Positions 54,726-63,107 of a DNA stretch of 64,000 nt are shown one piece after another. The DNA comes from Paracoccus shandongensis (GTDB lineage: Bacteria > Pseudomonadota > Alphaproteobacteria > Rhodobacterales > Rhodobacteraceae): the NCBI RefSeq assembly GCF_017315735.1, contig NZ_JAFLRK010000003.1:144588-208587 (forward strand), written 5' to 3'. A program made the translations under genes and the position numbers. The stretch's first letter is position 1, and every line of letters starts with the position of its first letter. The notes under the pieces are model-generated. The model was not told the DNA's origin. It ran no database searches and saw only the letters and a list, made by a program, of their open reading frames with translations.

Positions 54726-55532
54726 ATGACCCTGCAAAACCTCGACACCGCCCCCCGCCGCGCGCGCGGCCTGCCCGCGCCGCCGGTGCGCGCCTTCTTG
54801 TCGCGCTATGGCCTGGTGATCGCCTTCCTGGCCTTGTGGCAACTGTCCGGCACGCGGGGATGGGTCAGCCCCGCCGTGCTGCCGCCGCTGGACGCCATCC
54901 TTGGTGCGCTGTGGACCGGCATCGCCAGCGGCGCCCTGGTCGACGACATCGCCATCAGCCTGCAACGCGCGGGCCTTGCCTTCGGGGCGGCTGTCGCCCT
55001 GGGCATCCCCCTGGGCTTGCTGATGGGGCAGCTGCGCCCCGTGGAACGCGCGCTGGACCCGATCCTGCAACTGTTCCGCCAGACCTCGGCCCTGGCGCTT
55101 TATCCGGTGTTCATTTTGCTGCTGGGCCTGGGCGAGACATCGAAGGTCTTCGTGATCTTCTGGGCCACGCTGTTTCCGACGCTGCTGGCCACCATCGGCG
55201 GCGTCAAGCAGGTGGACCGCAAGCTGGTCGAGATGGCCGAAAGCTATGGCGCGGGCCGGGTGCAGGTGTTCCGCCGGGTGGTGCTGCCCGCCGCCGTTCC
55301 CGCGATCTTCGTGGGCCTGCGCCTGTCGGCCACGACCGCGCTGCTGCTGTTGATCGCGGCCGAGATGATCGGCGCCAACAAGGGCATCGGTTTCCAGGTG
55401 ATGAACGCCCAGTACAACTTCCAGATCCCGCTGATGTTTGCCGCGATCCTTCTGATGGCGGGCCTGGGCCTGGCCGCCAACGCCGTCCTGGTCCTGTTGC
55501 AGCGCCGCCTGTGCCGCTGGTCGCTGGACTGA
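54726..55532 (+). CDS. ABC permease (SsuC/TauC type), second transporter
   Basis: The 268-residue permease has about six membrane helices. The family EAA loop is VDRKLVEMAESYGAGRVQVFR followed by VVLPAAVPAIFVGLRLS; the typical QTSALALYPVFILLLGLGE segment lies mid-protein. ATG 54726 lies 6 bases after the monooxygenase stop. It belongs with the binding protein (55561) and ATPase (56526), making a second full transporter in the cluster. Confidence 0.92.
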   Translation: MTLQNLDTAPRRARGLPAPPVRAFLSRYGLVIAFLALWQLSGTRGWVSPAVLPPLDAILGALWTGIASGALVDDIAISLQRAGLAFGAAVALGIPLGLLMGQLRPVERALDPILQLFRQTSALALYPVFILLLGLGETSKVFVIFWATLFPTLLATIGGVKQVDRKLVEMAESYGAGRVQVFRRVVLPAAVPAIFVGLRLSATTALLLLIAAEMIGANKGIGFQVMNAQYNFQIPLMFAAILLMAGLGLAANAVLVLLQRRLCRWSLD

Positions 55533-55560
55533 ACCCCCGATTTTCCAAAGGAACACGACC

Positions 55561-56529
55561 ATGAAACATCTTCTGATCTCGCTTGCCCTGTCCACCGCCC
55601 TGACCGCCCCCGCCTGGGCCGAGGATGTGGTGATGCGCCATATGCCCAGCCATGGCGGCGTCAGCGCCCATGACTTGGCCGAGGAGCTGGGTTATTTCGA
55701 GGGCACCGGCATCGTGCTGGAAAGCGCGGGCTATGCCTCGGGCGGGCCGGAATCGCTGATGGCGCTGGCCGGCGGTTCGATCGAGATCGGCAGCGCGGCC
55801 ACGGCGGCGGTGCTGAACTCGATCATCGGCGGCAACGATTTCGTCGCGGCCTATCCCACCAACGGCATCAACGACCAGGTGCAGTCGATCTTCTATGTGC
55901 TGGAGGACAGCCCGATCCGGTCGGTCGCCGACATCCCTGGCAAGACCATCGCCGTGAACACCCTGGGCGCGCATCTGGATTACACCATCCGCGAGGCGCT
56001 GCACGCCAAGGGCCTGCCCGAGGATGCCGCGAACCTGGTGGCCGTGCCGGGGCCGCAGCTGGAACAGGTGCTGCGGTCGGGCCAGGTCGATGTGGCGGCG
56101 TTTGGGTACTGGCAGACCACCTTTGAGGGTGCGGCGCGCCAGAACGGCGGGCTGCGGGCGATCCTTGACGACACCGACGTGCTGGGAGAGATCGCGGGCG
56201 GCTTCACCGTGCTGCGCCGGGATTGGGTCGAGGCCCACCCCGAGGCCGCCCAGCAGTTCATCCGCCAATCCGCCCGCGCGCTGGACTATGCCCGCGAACA
56301 CCCCGAGGAAACCCGCGAGATCCTGGCCCGCGTGCTTCAAGAACGCGGCGAGAACCCCGAGGTCGCGCAGTATTTCGCGGGCTTCGGCGTGCGCCCCGGC
56401 GGGCTTGCCGTCGAACGCGACGTGCAGTTCTGGATCGACGTGCTGGTGCGCGAAGGCAAGCTGCCCCCGGGCAAGCTGACGGCCCACGACGTGCTGCTGG
56501 TCACGGGCGAGGAGGTCGCGGCGAAATGA
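55561..56529 (+). CDS. ABC substrate-binding protein (NMT1/SsuA type), second transporter
   Basis: This 322-residue protein has a Sec signal (MKHLLISLALSTALTAPAWA-ED). The mature part has the NMT1 fold: HDLAEELGYFEGTGIVLESA, the hinge region GGSIEIGSAATAAVLNSIIG, and DIPGKTIAVNTLGAHLDYTI. It differs clearly from the binding protein at 49738 in length and sequence, so the two transporters should take different sulfur compounds. Its stop overlaps the ATPase start. Confidence 0.9.
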   Translation: MKHLLISLALSTALTAPAWAEDVVMRHMPSHGGVSAHDLAEELGYFEGTGIVLESAGYASGGPESLMALAGGSIEIGSAATAAVLNSIIGGNDFVAAYPTNGINDQVQSIFYVLEDSPIRSVADIPGKTIAVNTLGAHLDYTIREALHAKGLPEDAANLVAVPGPQLEQVLRSGQVDVAAFGYWQTTFEGAARQNGGLRAILDDTDVLGEIAGGFTVLRRDWVEAHPEAAQQFIRQSARALDYAREHPEETREILARVLQERGENPEVAQYFAGFGVRPGGLAVERDVQFWIDVLVREGKLPPGKLTAHDVLLVTGEEVAAK

Positions 56530-57287
56530 CCCCGGACACCCTCAAGGGCGCGGTATCGCTGCGCCACCTGTCCAAGTCCTTCACCCTGAACGGCCAGCCC
56601 CTGGCCGTGTTGCGCAGCCTGTCCCTGGACATCCGCGCGGGGGAAAGCCTGGCCATCGTCGGACCGTCCGGCTGCGGCAAGACCACGCTTCTGCGCCTGC
56701 TGGCGGGGCTGGAATCGCCCGACAGCGGCCAGGTGGTGATCGACGGCCGCCCCGTCGCGGGCGTCGGCACCGAACGGGCGGTGATCTATCAGGAACCGCG
56801 CCTGCTGCCCTGGCTGACGGTTCTGGACAACGTGGCCTTCGGGCTGGAGGTGCGCGGCGTGGCCCGCAGCGTGGCGCAGGACCGCGCCCGCCGCTATATC
56901 CGGCTGGTGGGCCTGTCGGATTTCGAAAACGCCTGGCCCCGCCAGCTGTCGGGCGGCATGGCGCAGCGCGTGGGCATCGCCCGGGCGCTGACGGTGCAGC
57001 CGGAAATCCTGCTGCTGGACGAACCCTTGGGCGCGCTGGACGCGATGACCAAGCTGACCATGCAGGAGGAACTGGCCCGTATCTGGCGCGAGGAAAACGT
57101 CACCATGATCCTGGTGACCCATGACCTGGAGGAAGCGATCTTCCTGGCCGACCGGGTGCTGGTGCTGTCGGCGGACGGCACGCCGCCCTCGCTGATCCCG
57201 GTGGACCTGCCCCGCCCTCGCGACCGCAACGGCGCCGAGTTCGTGCGGATGCGCCGGATGCTGATGGGCCGCTTCGGGCTGCATTAG
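56526..57287 (+). CDS. ABC transporter ATP-binding protein (SsuB type), second transporter
   Basis: The 253-residue ATPase has Walker A GPSGCGKTT, Q-loop YQEPRLLPWL, signature LSGGMAQR, Walker B LLLDEPLGALDA and switch VTHDLEEAIF. The Q-loop YQEPRLLPW is characteristic of SsuB. Start ATG 56526 overlaps the binding-protein stop by four bases. It completes the second transporter. Confidence 0.93.
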   Translation: MTPDTLKGAVSLRHLSKSFTLNGQPLAVLRSLSLDIRAGESLAIVGPSGCGKTTLLRLLAGLESPDSGQVVIDGRPVAGVGTERAVIYQEPRLLPWLTVLDNVAFGLEVRGVARSVAQDRARRYIRLVGLSDFENAWPRQLSGGMAQRVGIARALTVQPEILLLDEPLGALDAMTKLTMQEELARIWREENVTMILVTHDLEEAIFLADRVLVLSADGTPPSLIPVDLPRPRDRNGAEFVRMRRMLMGRFGLH

Positions 57288-57368
57288 GGCGCTCTTCCAT
57301 CCTCTTCGCGGGAACTTCCGGCCGCTTCGGTGATTGCAGCCGGAACCCTGACGGAAGGACGCCTTCGC

Positions 57369-58328
57369 ATGACGCGCATCGGATACCATGCCCCGCATGA
57401 ACAATATGCGCCCGGCACCCTGCGGGATCTGGCGATCCAGGCCGAGGCGGCGGGCTTTGCCGCCATCAAGTGTTCCGACCATATCCAGCCCTGGAGCGCG
57501 CGTCAGGGTCATTCCGGCCATGCCTGGACCTGGCTGGGGGCCGCGATGCAGGCGACCAGCCTGCCCTTTGGCAATATCGCGGCGCCCGGCTATCGCTATC
57601 ACCCGGCGGTGATGGCCCAGGCGGCGGCGACGCTGGAGCAGATGTTCCCCGGCCGCTTCTGGGTGGCGCTCGGCACGGGCGAGGCCTTGAACGAGGCCAT
57701 GACCGGCCTGCCCTGGCCCGACAAGCCCGAAAGGAACGCCCGGCTGAAGGAATGCTTCGACGTGATGCACGCCCTGCTGCGCGGCGAGACGGTCACCCAT
57801 CGCGGCCGCATCACCGTCATCGAGGGACGGCTGTGGTCGCTGCCCGACACGCCGCCGCCCCTGTTCGGCGCCGCCGCCACCCCCGAGACCGCGCGCCTTC
57901 TGGGGGGATGGGCCGACGGCCTGCTGACCCTGGGCGGCGACCCGGCCAATGTCGGCCCGGTGATCGAGGCCTTCCGCGAAGGCGGGGGCGCGGGCAAGCC
58001 CGTCCATGTCCAGCACACGATCTCCTGGGCGGACACGCAGGACCAGGCGATGGCCAATGCGCTGGACCAATGGGCGCCGGTGGCCATCGGCGGAGAGATC
58101 AACTGGGACATCCGCCGCCCGTCCGATTTCGACCTGCTGGGCCAGTTCGTGGACGAACGGCATATCGGCCGGTCGGTGCGCGTCTCGGCCGATCCGGGCC
58201 TGCACCGGGCGGATTTGCAGGCCATGGCCGACCTGGGCGTGGACACGATCTTCGTCCACAATGTCGGGCGCAACCAGGACGCGTTCCTGGACATGGCGGC
58301 GCGGGAATTGGTGGAAGCGGCGGGATAG
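57369..58328 (+). CDS. Luciferase-like flavin-dependent oxidoreductase (F420/FMN family)
   Basis: The 319-residue TIM-barrel protein resembles the G6PDH/F420-dependent subgroup of luciferase-like enzymes: EAAGFAAIKCSDHIQPWSAR, HPAVMAQAAATLEQMFPGRF, WVALGTGEALNE and a C-terminal helix ending MAARELVEAAG. Unlike the NtaA-type enzyme it lacks the long insertions. It is the last gene of the cluster, 81 bases after the ATPase. FMNH2 from the reductase at 51888 is the likely cofactor, but F420 cannot be excluded from sequence. Confidence 0.85.
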   Translation: MTRIGYHAPHEQYAPGTLRDLAIQAEAAGFAAIKCSDHIQPWSARQGHSGHAWTWLGAAMQATSLPFGNIAAPGYRYHPAVMAQAAATLEQMFPGRFWVALGTGEALNEAMTGLPWPDKPERNARLKECFDVMHALLRGETVTHRGRITVIEGRLWSLPDTPPPLFGAAATPETARLLGGWADGLLTLGGDPANVGPVIEAFREGGGAGKPVHVQHTISWADTQDQAMANALDQWAPVAIGGEINWDIRRPSDFDLLGQFVDERHIGRSVRVSADPGLHRADLQAMADLGVDTIFVHNVGRNQDAFLDMAARELVEAAG

Positions 58329-58378
58329 GCCGTGTGGGGGATGGTGGGGTGAAACGCCACCCTGGCCCCCACGCCCCG

Positions 58379-60037
58379 CTACAGCCTGTCCCGCCAGCGG
58401 TTCACCAGCGGATAGCGCCGGTCCAGCCAGAAGGCCCTGGTGGAAATCCGCGGCCCCGGCGCGGCCTGATACCGCTTCCATTCGCTGCCATAAAGCAGCC
58501 GTTCCACCTTCCGCACCGTGTCCGCGTCAAAGCCCTGGTCCACCAGGTCGCGCAGGGACAGATCCTTCTCGACCAGCCCTTCCAGGATCGCGTCCAGCAC
58601 CTCGTAGGGGGGCAGCGAATCCTCGTCCTTCTGGTCGGGGCGCAGCTCGGCCGAGGGGGGCTTCGTGATGATCCGGGGCGGGATCACCTCGCCCGAAGGG
58701 CCCATCATCCAGTCGCGGTGGTTGGCGTTGCGCCAGCGGCAGGTCTGGAACACGCGGGTTTTATACAGATCCTTGATCGGGTTGTATCCGCCCGCCATGT
58801 CGCCATAGATCGTGGCATAGCCCACGCCGACCTCGGACTTGTTGCCGGTGGTCAGCAGCATTTCGTTGAACTTGTTGGATATCGCCATCAGCATCAGGCC
58901 GCGCAGGCGGGACTGGATATTCTCCTCGGTGATGTCGGGTTGCGTTCCTTCCATCAGATGCGCCAGGGCGCTGCCCACCGCATCGCGCGCGCCCTCGATC
59001 TGGACGGTGTCCAGCCGCACGCCCAGCCGGGCCGCGCAATCGGCGGCATCCTCCAGGCTGGCCCGGGACGTGTATTCGCTGGGCAGCATCACGCACCGGA
59101 CGTTTTCCGGCCCGATCGCGTCGGCGGCGATGGTCGCCACCAGCGCGGAATCGATCCCGCCCGAGAGGCCCAGCACCACCCGGGAAAAGCCCGACTTGCG
59201 CAGGTATTCGCGCAGGCCCAGCATCATCGCCTGGTAATCCTGTTCCCAGTCGTCGGGCTGAGGCGCCATCAGCCCTGGTTCCGCCCGCCAGCCCTCAGCC
59301 GTCCGGGTGAAATCCACATGGGCCAGCATTTCGGCGAAGGGCGGCAGTTGCACGACCTTGTGCCCGCCGGGGTTCAGGACGAAACTGGCCCCGTCGTAAA
59401 GCTGGTCGTCCTGCCCGCCCACCATGTTGACATAAACCAGCGGCAGCCCGGTTTCCACGACACGCCCGACCATGTGGCCCATGCGCAGGTCCAGCTTGTT
59501 CCGGTGATAGGGACTACCGTTGGGCACAACCAGGATCTCGGCCCCCGTCTCGGCCAGGGTCTCGGCCACGTCGGGGGACCAGCCGTCCTCGCAGATGGGC
59601 GACCCGATGCGCGCCCCCGCGACCGGATAGGGGCCGCTGATCGAGCCGGAATCGAACAGGCGCAATTCGTCGAACAGCTGCTTGTGGGGCAGGCGGTGCT
59701 TCAGCACGCGGGCTACCAGCGCGCCGTCCTTGAAGACCCAATAGGCGTTGTACAGCCTGTCGCCGTCCTGCCACGGCCCGCCGATGCCAAGGGCCGGGCC
59801 GCCCGTGCAAAGGGCCGCGAGTTCCAGGATTTCCTCCTCGGCCTGGCGGGTGAAGGCGGGCTTCAGCACCAGATCCTGGGTCTGGTAGCCGGTGATGAAC
59901 ATCTCGGGCAGGGCCAGCATGTCGGCGCCCGCATCGCGCGCCTCCTCCCACGCAGCCCGCGCCTTGGCCGCGTTGCCCTGAAGATCGCCCACCGTGGCGT
60001 TCAGCTGGCCGAGGGTCAGGCGGAAACGGTTCGTCAT
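58379..60037 (-). CDS. nadE: Glutamine-dependent NAD+ synthetase
   Basis: The 552-residue, two-domain enzyme amidates nicotinic acid adenine dinucleotide to NAD+. The N-terminal nitrilase-type glutaminase shows Glu in LALPEMFITGYQ, Lys in VLKHRLPHKQLF and the Cys nucleophile in SPICEDGW. The C-terminal synthetase shows the ATP pyrophosphatase loop GLSGGIDSAL and LLTTGNKSEVGVGY. ATG 60037 gives the normal family length. It stands alone, convergent with the sulfur cluster and divergent from the MORN gene. Confidence 0.95.
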   Translation of the reverse strand: MTNRFRLTLGQLNATVGDLQGNAAKARAAWEEARDAGADMLALPEMFITGYQTQDLVLKPAFTRQAEEEILELAALCTGGPALGIGGPWQDGDRLYNAYWVFKDGALVARVLKHRLPHKQLFDELRLFDSGSISGPYPVAGARIGSPICEDGWSPDVAETLAETGAEILVVPNGSPYHRNKLDLRMGHMVGRVVETGLPLVYVNMVGGQDDQLYDGASFVLNPGGHKVVQLPPFAEMLAHVDFTRTAEGWRAEPGLMAPQPDDWEQDYQAMMLGLREYLRKSGFSRVVLGLSGGIDSALVATIAADAIGPENVRCVMLPSEYTSRASLEDAADCAARLGVRLDTVQIEGARDAVGSALAHLMEGTQPDITEENIQSRLRGLMLMAISNKFNEMLLTTGNKSEVGVGYATIYGDMAGGYNPIKDLYKTRVFQTCRWRNANHRDWMMGPSGEVIPPRIITKPPSAELRPDQKDEDSLPPYEVLDAILEGLVEKDLSLRDLVDQGFDADTVRKVERLLYGSEWKRYQAAPGPRISTRAFWLDRRYPLVNRWRDRL

Positions 60038-60158
60038 GGTCAGGCCCCTGCTTCTCTCGGCCCCGTGATAGGCGAGGGGGCGCGAAAGGAAAAGTCGGGC
60101 TTTGCGCGCAAGGCCCCGCTGCGCTAGACCATGGGCAAAAGGCAAAGGGCACGTGGTG

Positions 60159-61601
60159 ATGAAGGCGGCAAGTTGGGCGGCTGTGCTGGCGCTGTTGGCA
60201 GGAACGGCGGCGGATGCGCAGGTCGTGACCAAGCAATACGACGACGGCGGCGTCTACGAGGGCACCTTCCGCAACGGCCGCCAGCACGGCCAGGGCAGCT
60301 ATACCCTGCCGGGCGGCTATCGCTATGAAGGCGATTGGGTGGAAGGCGAGATCCTGGGCCAGGGCCGCGCCACCTTCCCGAACGGATCCGTCTATGAAGG
60401 CCAGTTCGCGGAAGGCAAGCCCAACGGCACGGGCACCATCACCTATGCCGATGGCGGCACCTATGAGGGCGATTGGGTCGCGGGGGAAATCACCGGCAAG
60501 GGCGTGGCGCGCTATGCCAACGGGTCGGTCTATACCGGCGATTTCGTCAAGGGCCTGCACCAGGGCCGCGGCGTGCTGACCCAACCCAACGGCTATCGCT
60601 ATGAAGGCGACTGGAACGCGGGGGTGAAGGAAGGCCAGGGCAGGATCACCTATCCCGACGGCGCGGTTTACGAAGGCGGGATGCTGGCGGGCCAGCGCGC
60701 GGGCAAGGGCAAGCTGACCATGGCCGACGGCATGACCTATGACGGCATCTGGTCGGCGGGGCAGATGTCGGGCACGGGCGTGCTGGTCCAGGGGACGGGC
60801 GACCGCTACGAAGGCCAGATGCTGAACGGCAAGCGTGAAGGCCAGGGCGTCGCCACCTATGCCAATGGCGATGTTTACGATGGCGCCTTCAAGGCCGACC
60901 GCCGCCACGGCCAGGGCACCTTCACCGGCACCGACGGCTATGTCTATACCGGCAGTTGGGTCGAGGGCCGGATGGAGGGCCAGGGCCAGATCACCTATCC
61001 CGACGGCTCGGTCTATACCGGGGGCATGAAGGCCGACCGCCCCGACGGCACGGGCACCATCACCTATCCCGACGGCGCCAGCTATTCCGGCCAGTGGAGG
61101 GGCGGCGTGATCGAGGGCGAGGGCAAGGCCACCTATGCCAACGGCATGGTCTATGAGGGCGGCTTCCGCAACGCCCGCAACCACGGCCAGGGGCGGATGA
61201 CCTATCCCGACGGTTACGTCTATACGGGTGCCTGGGCCGACGGCCAGCGCCATGGCGAGGGGCAGGCCACCTATCCCGACGGCACCGTCTATACCGGCGG
61301 CTTCGTGAATGGCCTGCGCGAAGGCACCGGCAAGCTGACCACGCCCGACGGCTTTGTCTATGAAGGCGGCTGGAAAGCGGGGGAAATCGACGGCACCGGC
61401 GTCGCCACCTATGCCAGCGGCGACCGCTACGAAGGCAGCTTCGTCGCGGGCAAGCGCCAGGGCCAGGGTGTCATGCGCTATGCAAGCGGAGAGGTCGCGT
61501 CCGGCCAATGGGACCAGAACCGCCTGGTCGAAAGCGGCCCCACCTCAGGGGGCCAGGCGACCGAAGCGCCCGCCATGCCCGTTGAGGCCCCCACCCCGTA
61601 G
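60159..61601 (+). CDS. Exported protein with 18 MORN repeats
   Basis: This 480-residue protein has a signal peptide (MKAASWAAVLALLAGTAADA-QV) followed by an almost uninterrupted array of 18 MORN repeats of 23 residues (consensus PDG.VY.G.W..G...G.G..TY) and a degenerate nineteenth. The C-terminal tail is Pro/Ala-rich. MORN proteins bind membranes or proteins and act as scaffolds; bacterial exported ones have no assigned role. ATG 60159 places the signal peptide at the very N-terminus; an upstream in-frame start (60102) would precede it with charged residues. Confidence 0.87.
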   Translation: MKAASWAAVLALLAGTAADAQVVTKQYDDGGVYEGTFRNGRQHGQGSYTLPGGYRYEGDWVEGEILGQGRATFPNGSVYEGQFAEGKPNGTGTITYADGGTYEGDWVAGEITGKGVARYANGSVYTGDFVKGLHQGRGVLTQPNGYRYEGDWNAGVKEGQGRITYPDGAVYEGGMLAGQRAGKGKLTMADGMTYDGIWSAGQMSGTGVLVQGTGDRYEGQMLNGKREGQGVATYANGDVYDGAFKADRRHGQGTFTGTDGYVYTGSWVEGRMEGQGQITYPDGSVYTGGMKADRPDGTGTITYPDGASYSGQWRGGVIEGEGKATYANGMVYEGGFRNARNHGQGRMTYPDGYVYTGAWADGQRHGEGQATYPDGTVYTGGFVNGLREGTGKLTTPDGFVYEGGWKAGEIDGTGVATYASGDRYEGSFVAGKRQGQGVMRYASGEVASGQWDQNRLVESGPTSGGQATEAPAMPVEAPTP

Positions 61602-61742
61602 GGTGCGTGTTCACACGCACCGAAAACCTGACGCGCCCGGAACGGTGCGTGCTTGCACGCACCCTACGGGACTGCCCGCGAAACTCGGGCGGCGGCGGAA
61701 ACGCCCGCCTTGCCCCCCGTAGGGTGCGTGCTTGCACGCACC
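61598..61742. repeat. Three palindromic intergenic repeats (REP-like)
   Basis: The unit CCCGTAGGGTGCGTG plus CTTGCACGCACC occurs three times: 61598-61621 (variant loop TTCACA), 61644-61670 (opposite orientation) and 61716-61742. Each folds into a GGTGCGTGC/GCACGCACC hairpin. They lie between the convergent MORN and tonB genes, where they could also terminate transcription from both sides. Confidence 0.78.
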
Positions 61743-61773
61743 GCCGCGCCAAGGGCGCGGAACGCCTGCCGCC

Positions 61774-62631
61774 TCACTGGATCGCAAACGGCTGGACGAA
61801 CTGATACGCTGTTTTCGTCAGGCTGGAAGGCGCCGCAGGGCAGCGCGCGCGGCCCATGGCGCGCGAGATTTCCCGATCGACCCGGGGATTGCCCGTCGAG
61901 GCGGTCAGCGACGCCGACTGGACCCTGCCGTTGCGGGCGATGACCAGGGCGACCGTGCTTCGTGCCCCGCTTGCCCCCGAAACCCGAGAAGCTGACCGCA
62001 GCAGGCAGACCCCGACCTGCTGTTTCCAGCTCGCCTCATCCCGGGCAAGCTGCTGCGCGCTGACCCCCGTCTTGCCGGTGGCGCCCTGTTGCCCTTGTTC
62101 CACCCGGCGCGCCTGCTTCTGTCGTGCAGGCTGTTCCTGCCGACGCGGCTCGGCCTGCCGCTGCGGCTCGGGTTCGCGGCGGGGTTCGGCCTGGCGTTGC
62201 GGTTCCGGCTCGCGCTCGGGGCGGCGCTGCGGGCGGGCGGATGTGTTCAGCACCACGGCGGGCGGGGTTTCCAATTCCGGCGGCGCGGGGGGGAACAGTT
62301 CCGCCATGTCGTCCAGCGGTTCCAGCTGCGGCAGGGGCGGCAGGTCCAGCGGCTCGACGATCTTCTCGGGCTCGGGCTCCGGTTGAGGCTCGGGCGCGAC
62401 GGGCTCCTCGGCCACCTCCTCCACCGGCTCCTCGGCGGGGGCGACGGTTTCCTCGGCCGTTTCCTCGGCGGGGGCCAGGTCGATGAAGACGGGCTCGGGC
62501 AGGCCGGGCGGGGCGGCGGCCTCGGCGCGCTCCATCAGCCACAGGGCCCCGCCCAGATGCAGCGCCAGCACCAGGGCCGAGGCGCCGCCCCACAGCGCGC
62601 CCTCGCGGATCAGGCTGGCGCGCCCGGTCAT
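61774..62631 (-). CDS. tonB: TonB-family energy transducer
   Basis: This 285-residue protein has one N-terminal membrane helix (ALVLALHLGGALWLMERAEA), a long Glu/Pro-rich then Arg/Gln/Pro-rich periplasmic stretch (about 45-175) and a C-terminal TonB/TolA-like globular domain (STVALVIARNGRVQSASLTA, STGNPRVDREI). It spans the periplasm and passes proton-motive energy from ExbBD to outer-membrane receptors. Its ATG overlaps the exbD stop by four bases. A TolA identity is possible, but the preceding ExbB/ExbD pair favours TonB. Confidence 0.85.
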   Translation of the reverse strand: MTGRASLIREGALWGGASALVLALHLGGALWLMERAEAAAPPGLPEPVFIDLAPAEETAEETVAPAEEPVEEVAEEPVAPEPQPEPEPEKIVEPLDLPPLPQLEPLDDMAELFPPAPPELETPPAVVLNTSARPQRRPEREPEPQRQAEPRREPEPQRQAEPRRQEQPARQKQARRVEQGQQGATGKTGVSAQQLARDEASWKQQVGVCLLRSASRVSGASGARSTVALVIARNGRVQSASLTASTGNPRVDREISRAMGRARCPAAPSSLTKTAYQFVQPFAIQ

Positions 62632-63104
62632 TGCGCAGGCCCTGGGACGGCGGGGGCCGCATCTGCACCGGCAGGCGGCGTGCCTGTCGTGGCCGCTTCA
62701 AGCCCCACAAGCGCGATCTTCAGATAGCCCGTGTCGCGCAGGGTGTTCATCACCTCCATCAGGTCGCCATAGGCAACGGCGCGGTCGGCGCGCAGGAAGA
62801 TGCGCTGCTCGCGGTCGCCCTCGGTCGCGGCGGCAAGGGCCGTGGCAAGGCCGCCCGGCGCGATGTCGGTGTTGTCGAGCGCCAGCGTCAGGTCGGGCTT
62901 CACGGTCACATAGACCGGCTGGTCGGGACGCTGGGCGGGCGTGGCGTTCGACACCGGCAGGTCCACGTTCACATCGACGGTCGCGAGGGGGGCCGCCACC
63001 ATGAAGATGATCAGCAGGACCAGCATCACGTCGATGAAGGGGGTGACGTTGATCTCGTGGTTCTCGACCAGATCGTCGCCGCTGTCGCGGATCCCGCCTG
63101 CCAT
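62628..63104 (-). CDS. exbD: Biopolymer transport protein ExbD
   Basis: The 158-residue protein has a cytoplasmic N-terminus, the single helix INVTPFIDVMLVLLIIFMVA carrying the conserved Asp that conducts protons, and a periplasmic domain (QRIFLRADRAVAYGDLMEVM). The C-terminal tail is Ala/Pro-rich and longer than in E. coli ExbD. It follows exbB by three bases and overlaps tonB. Confidence 0.94.
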   Translation of the reverse strand: MAGGIRDSGDDLVENHEINVTPFIDVMLVLLIIFMVAAPLATVDVNVDLPVSNATPAQRPDQPVYVTVKPDLTLALDNTDIAPGGLATALAAATEGDREQRIFLRADRAVAYGDLMEVMNTLRDTGYLKIALVGLEAATTGTPPAGADAAPAVPGPAQ

Positions 63105-63107
63105 GGC

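Noticed and set aside
51873..55595. A 1240-codon open frame on the minus strand
   Set aside because: It lies antisense to five clear genes (FMN reductase, TauD, monooxygenase, permease), is rich in Arg/Gln/Gly/His with no domain, and is the usual by-product of high-GC third-position bias.
56337..58481. A 714-codon open frame on the minus strand
   Set aside because: It is antisense to the second transporter and the luciferase-like gene and has low-complexity composition; no start context or motif supports it.
60232..61590. Regular 69-bp repeats considered as a CRISPR or tandem-repeat array
   Set aside because: The repeats are in frame, encode MORN units and lack the repeat/spacer pattern of CRISPR.
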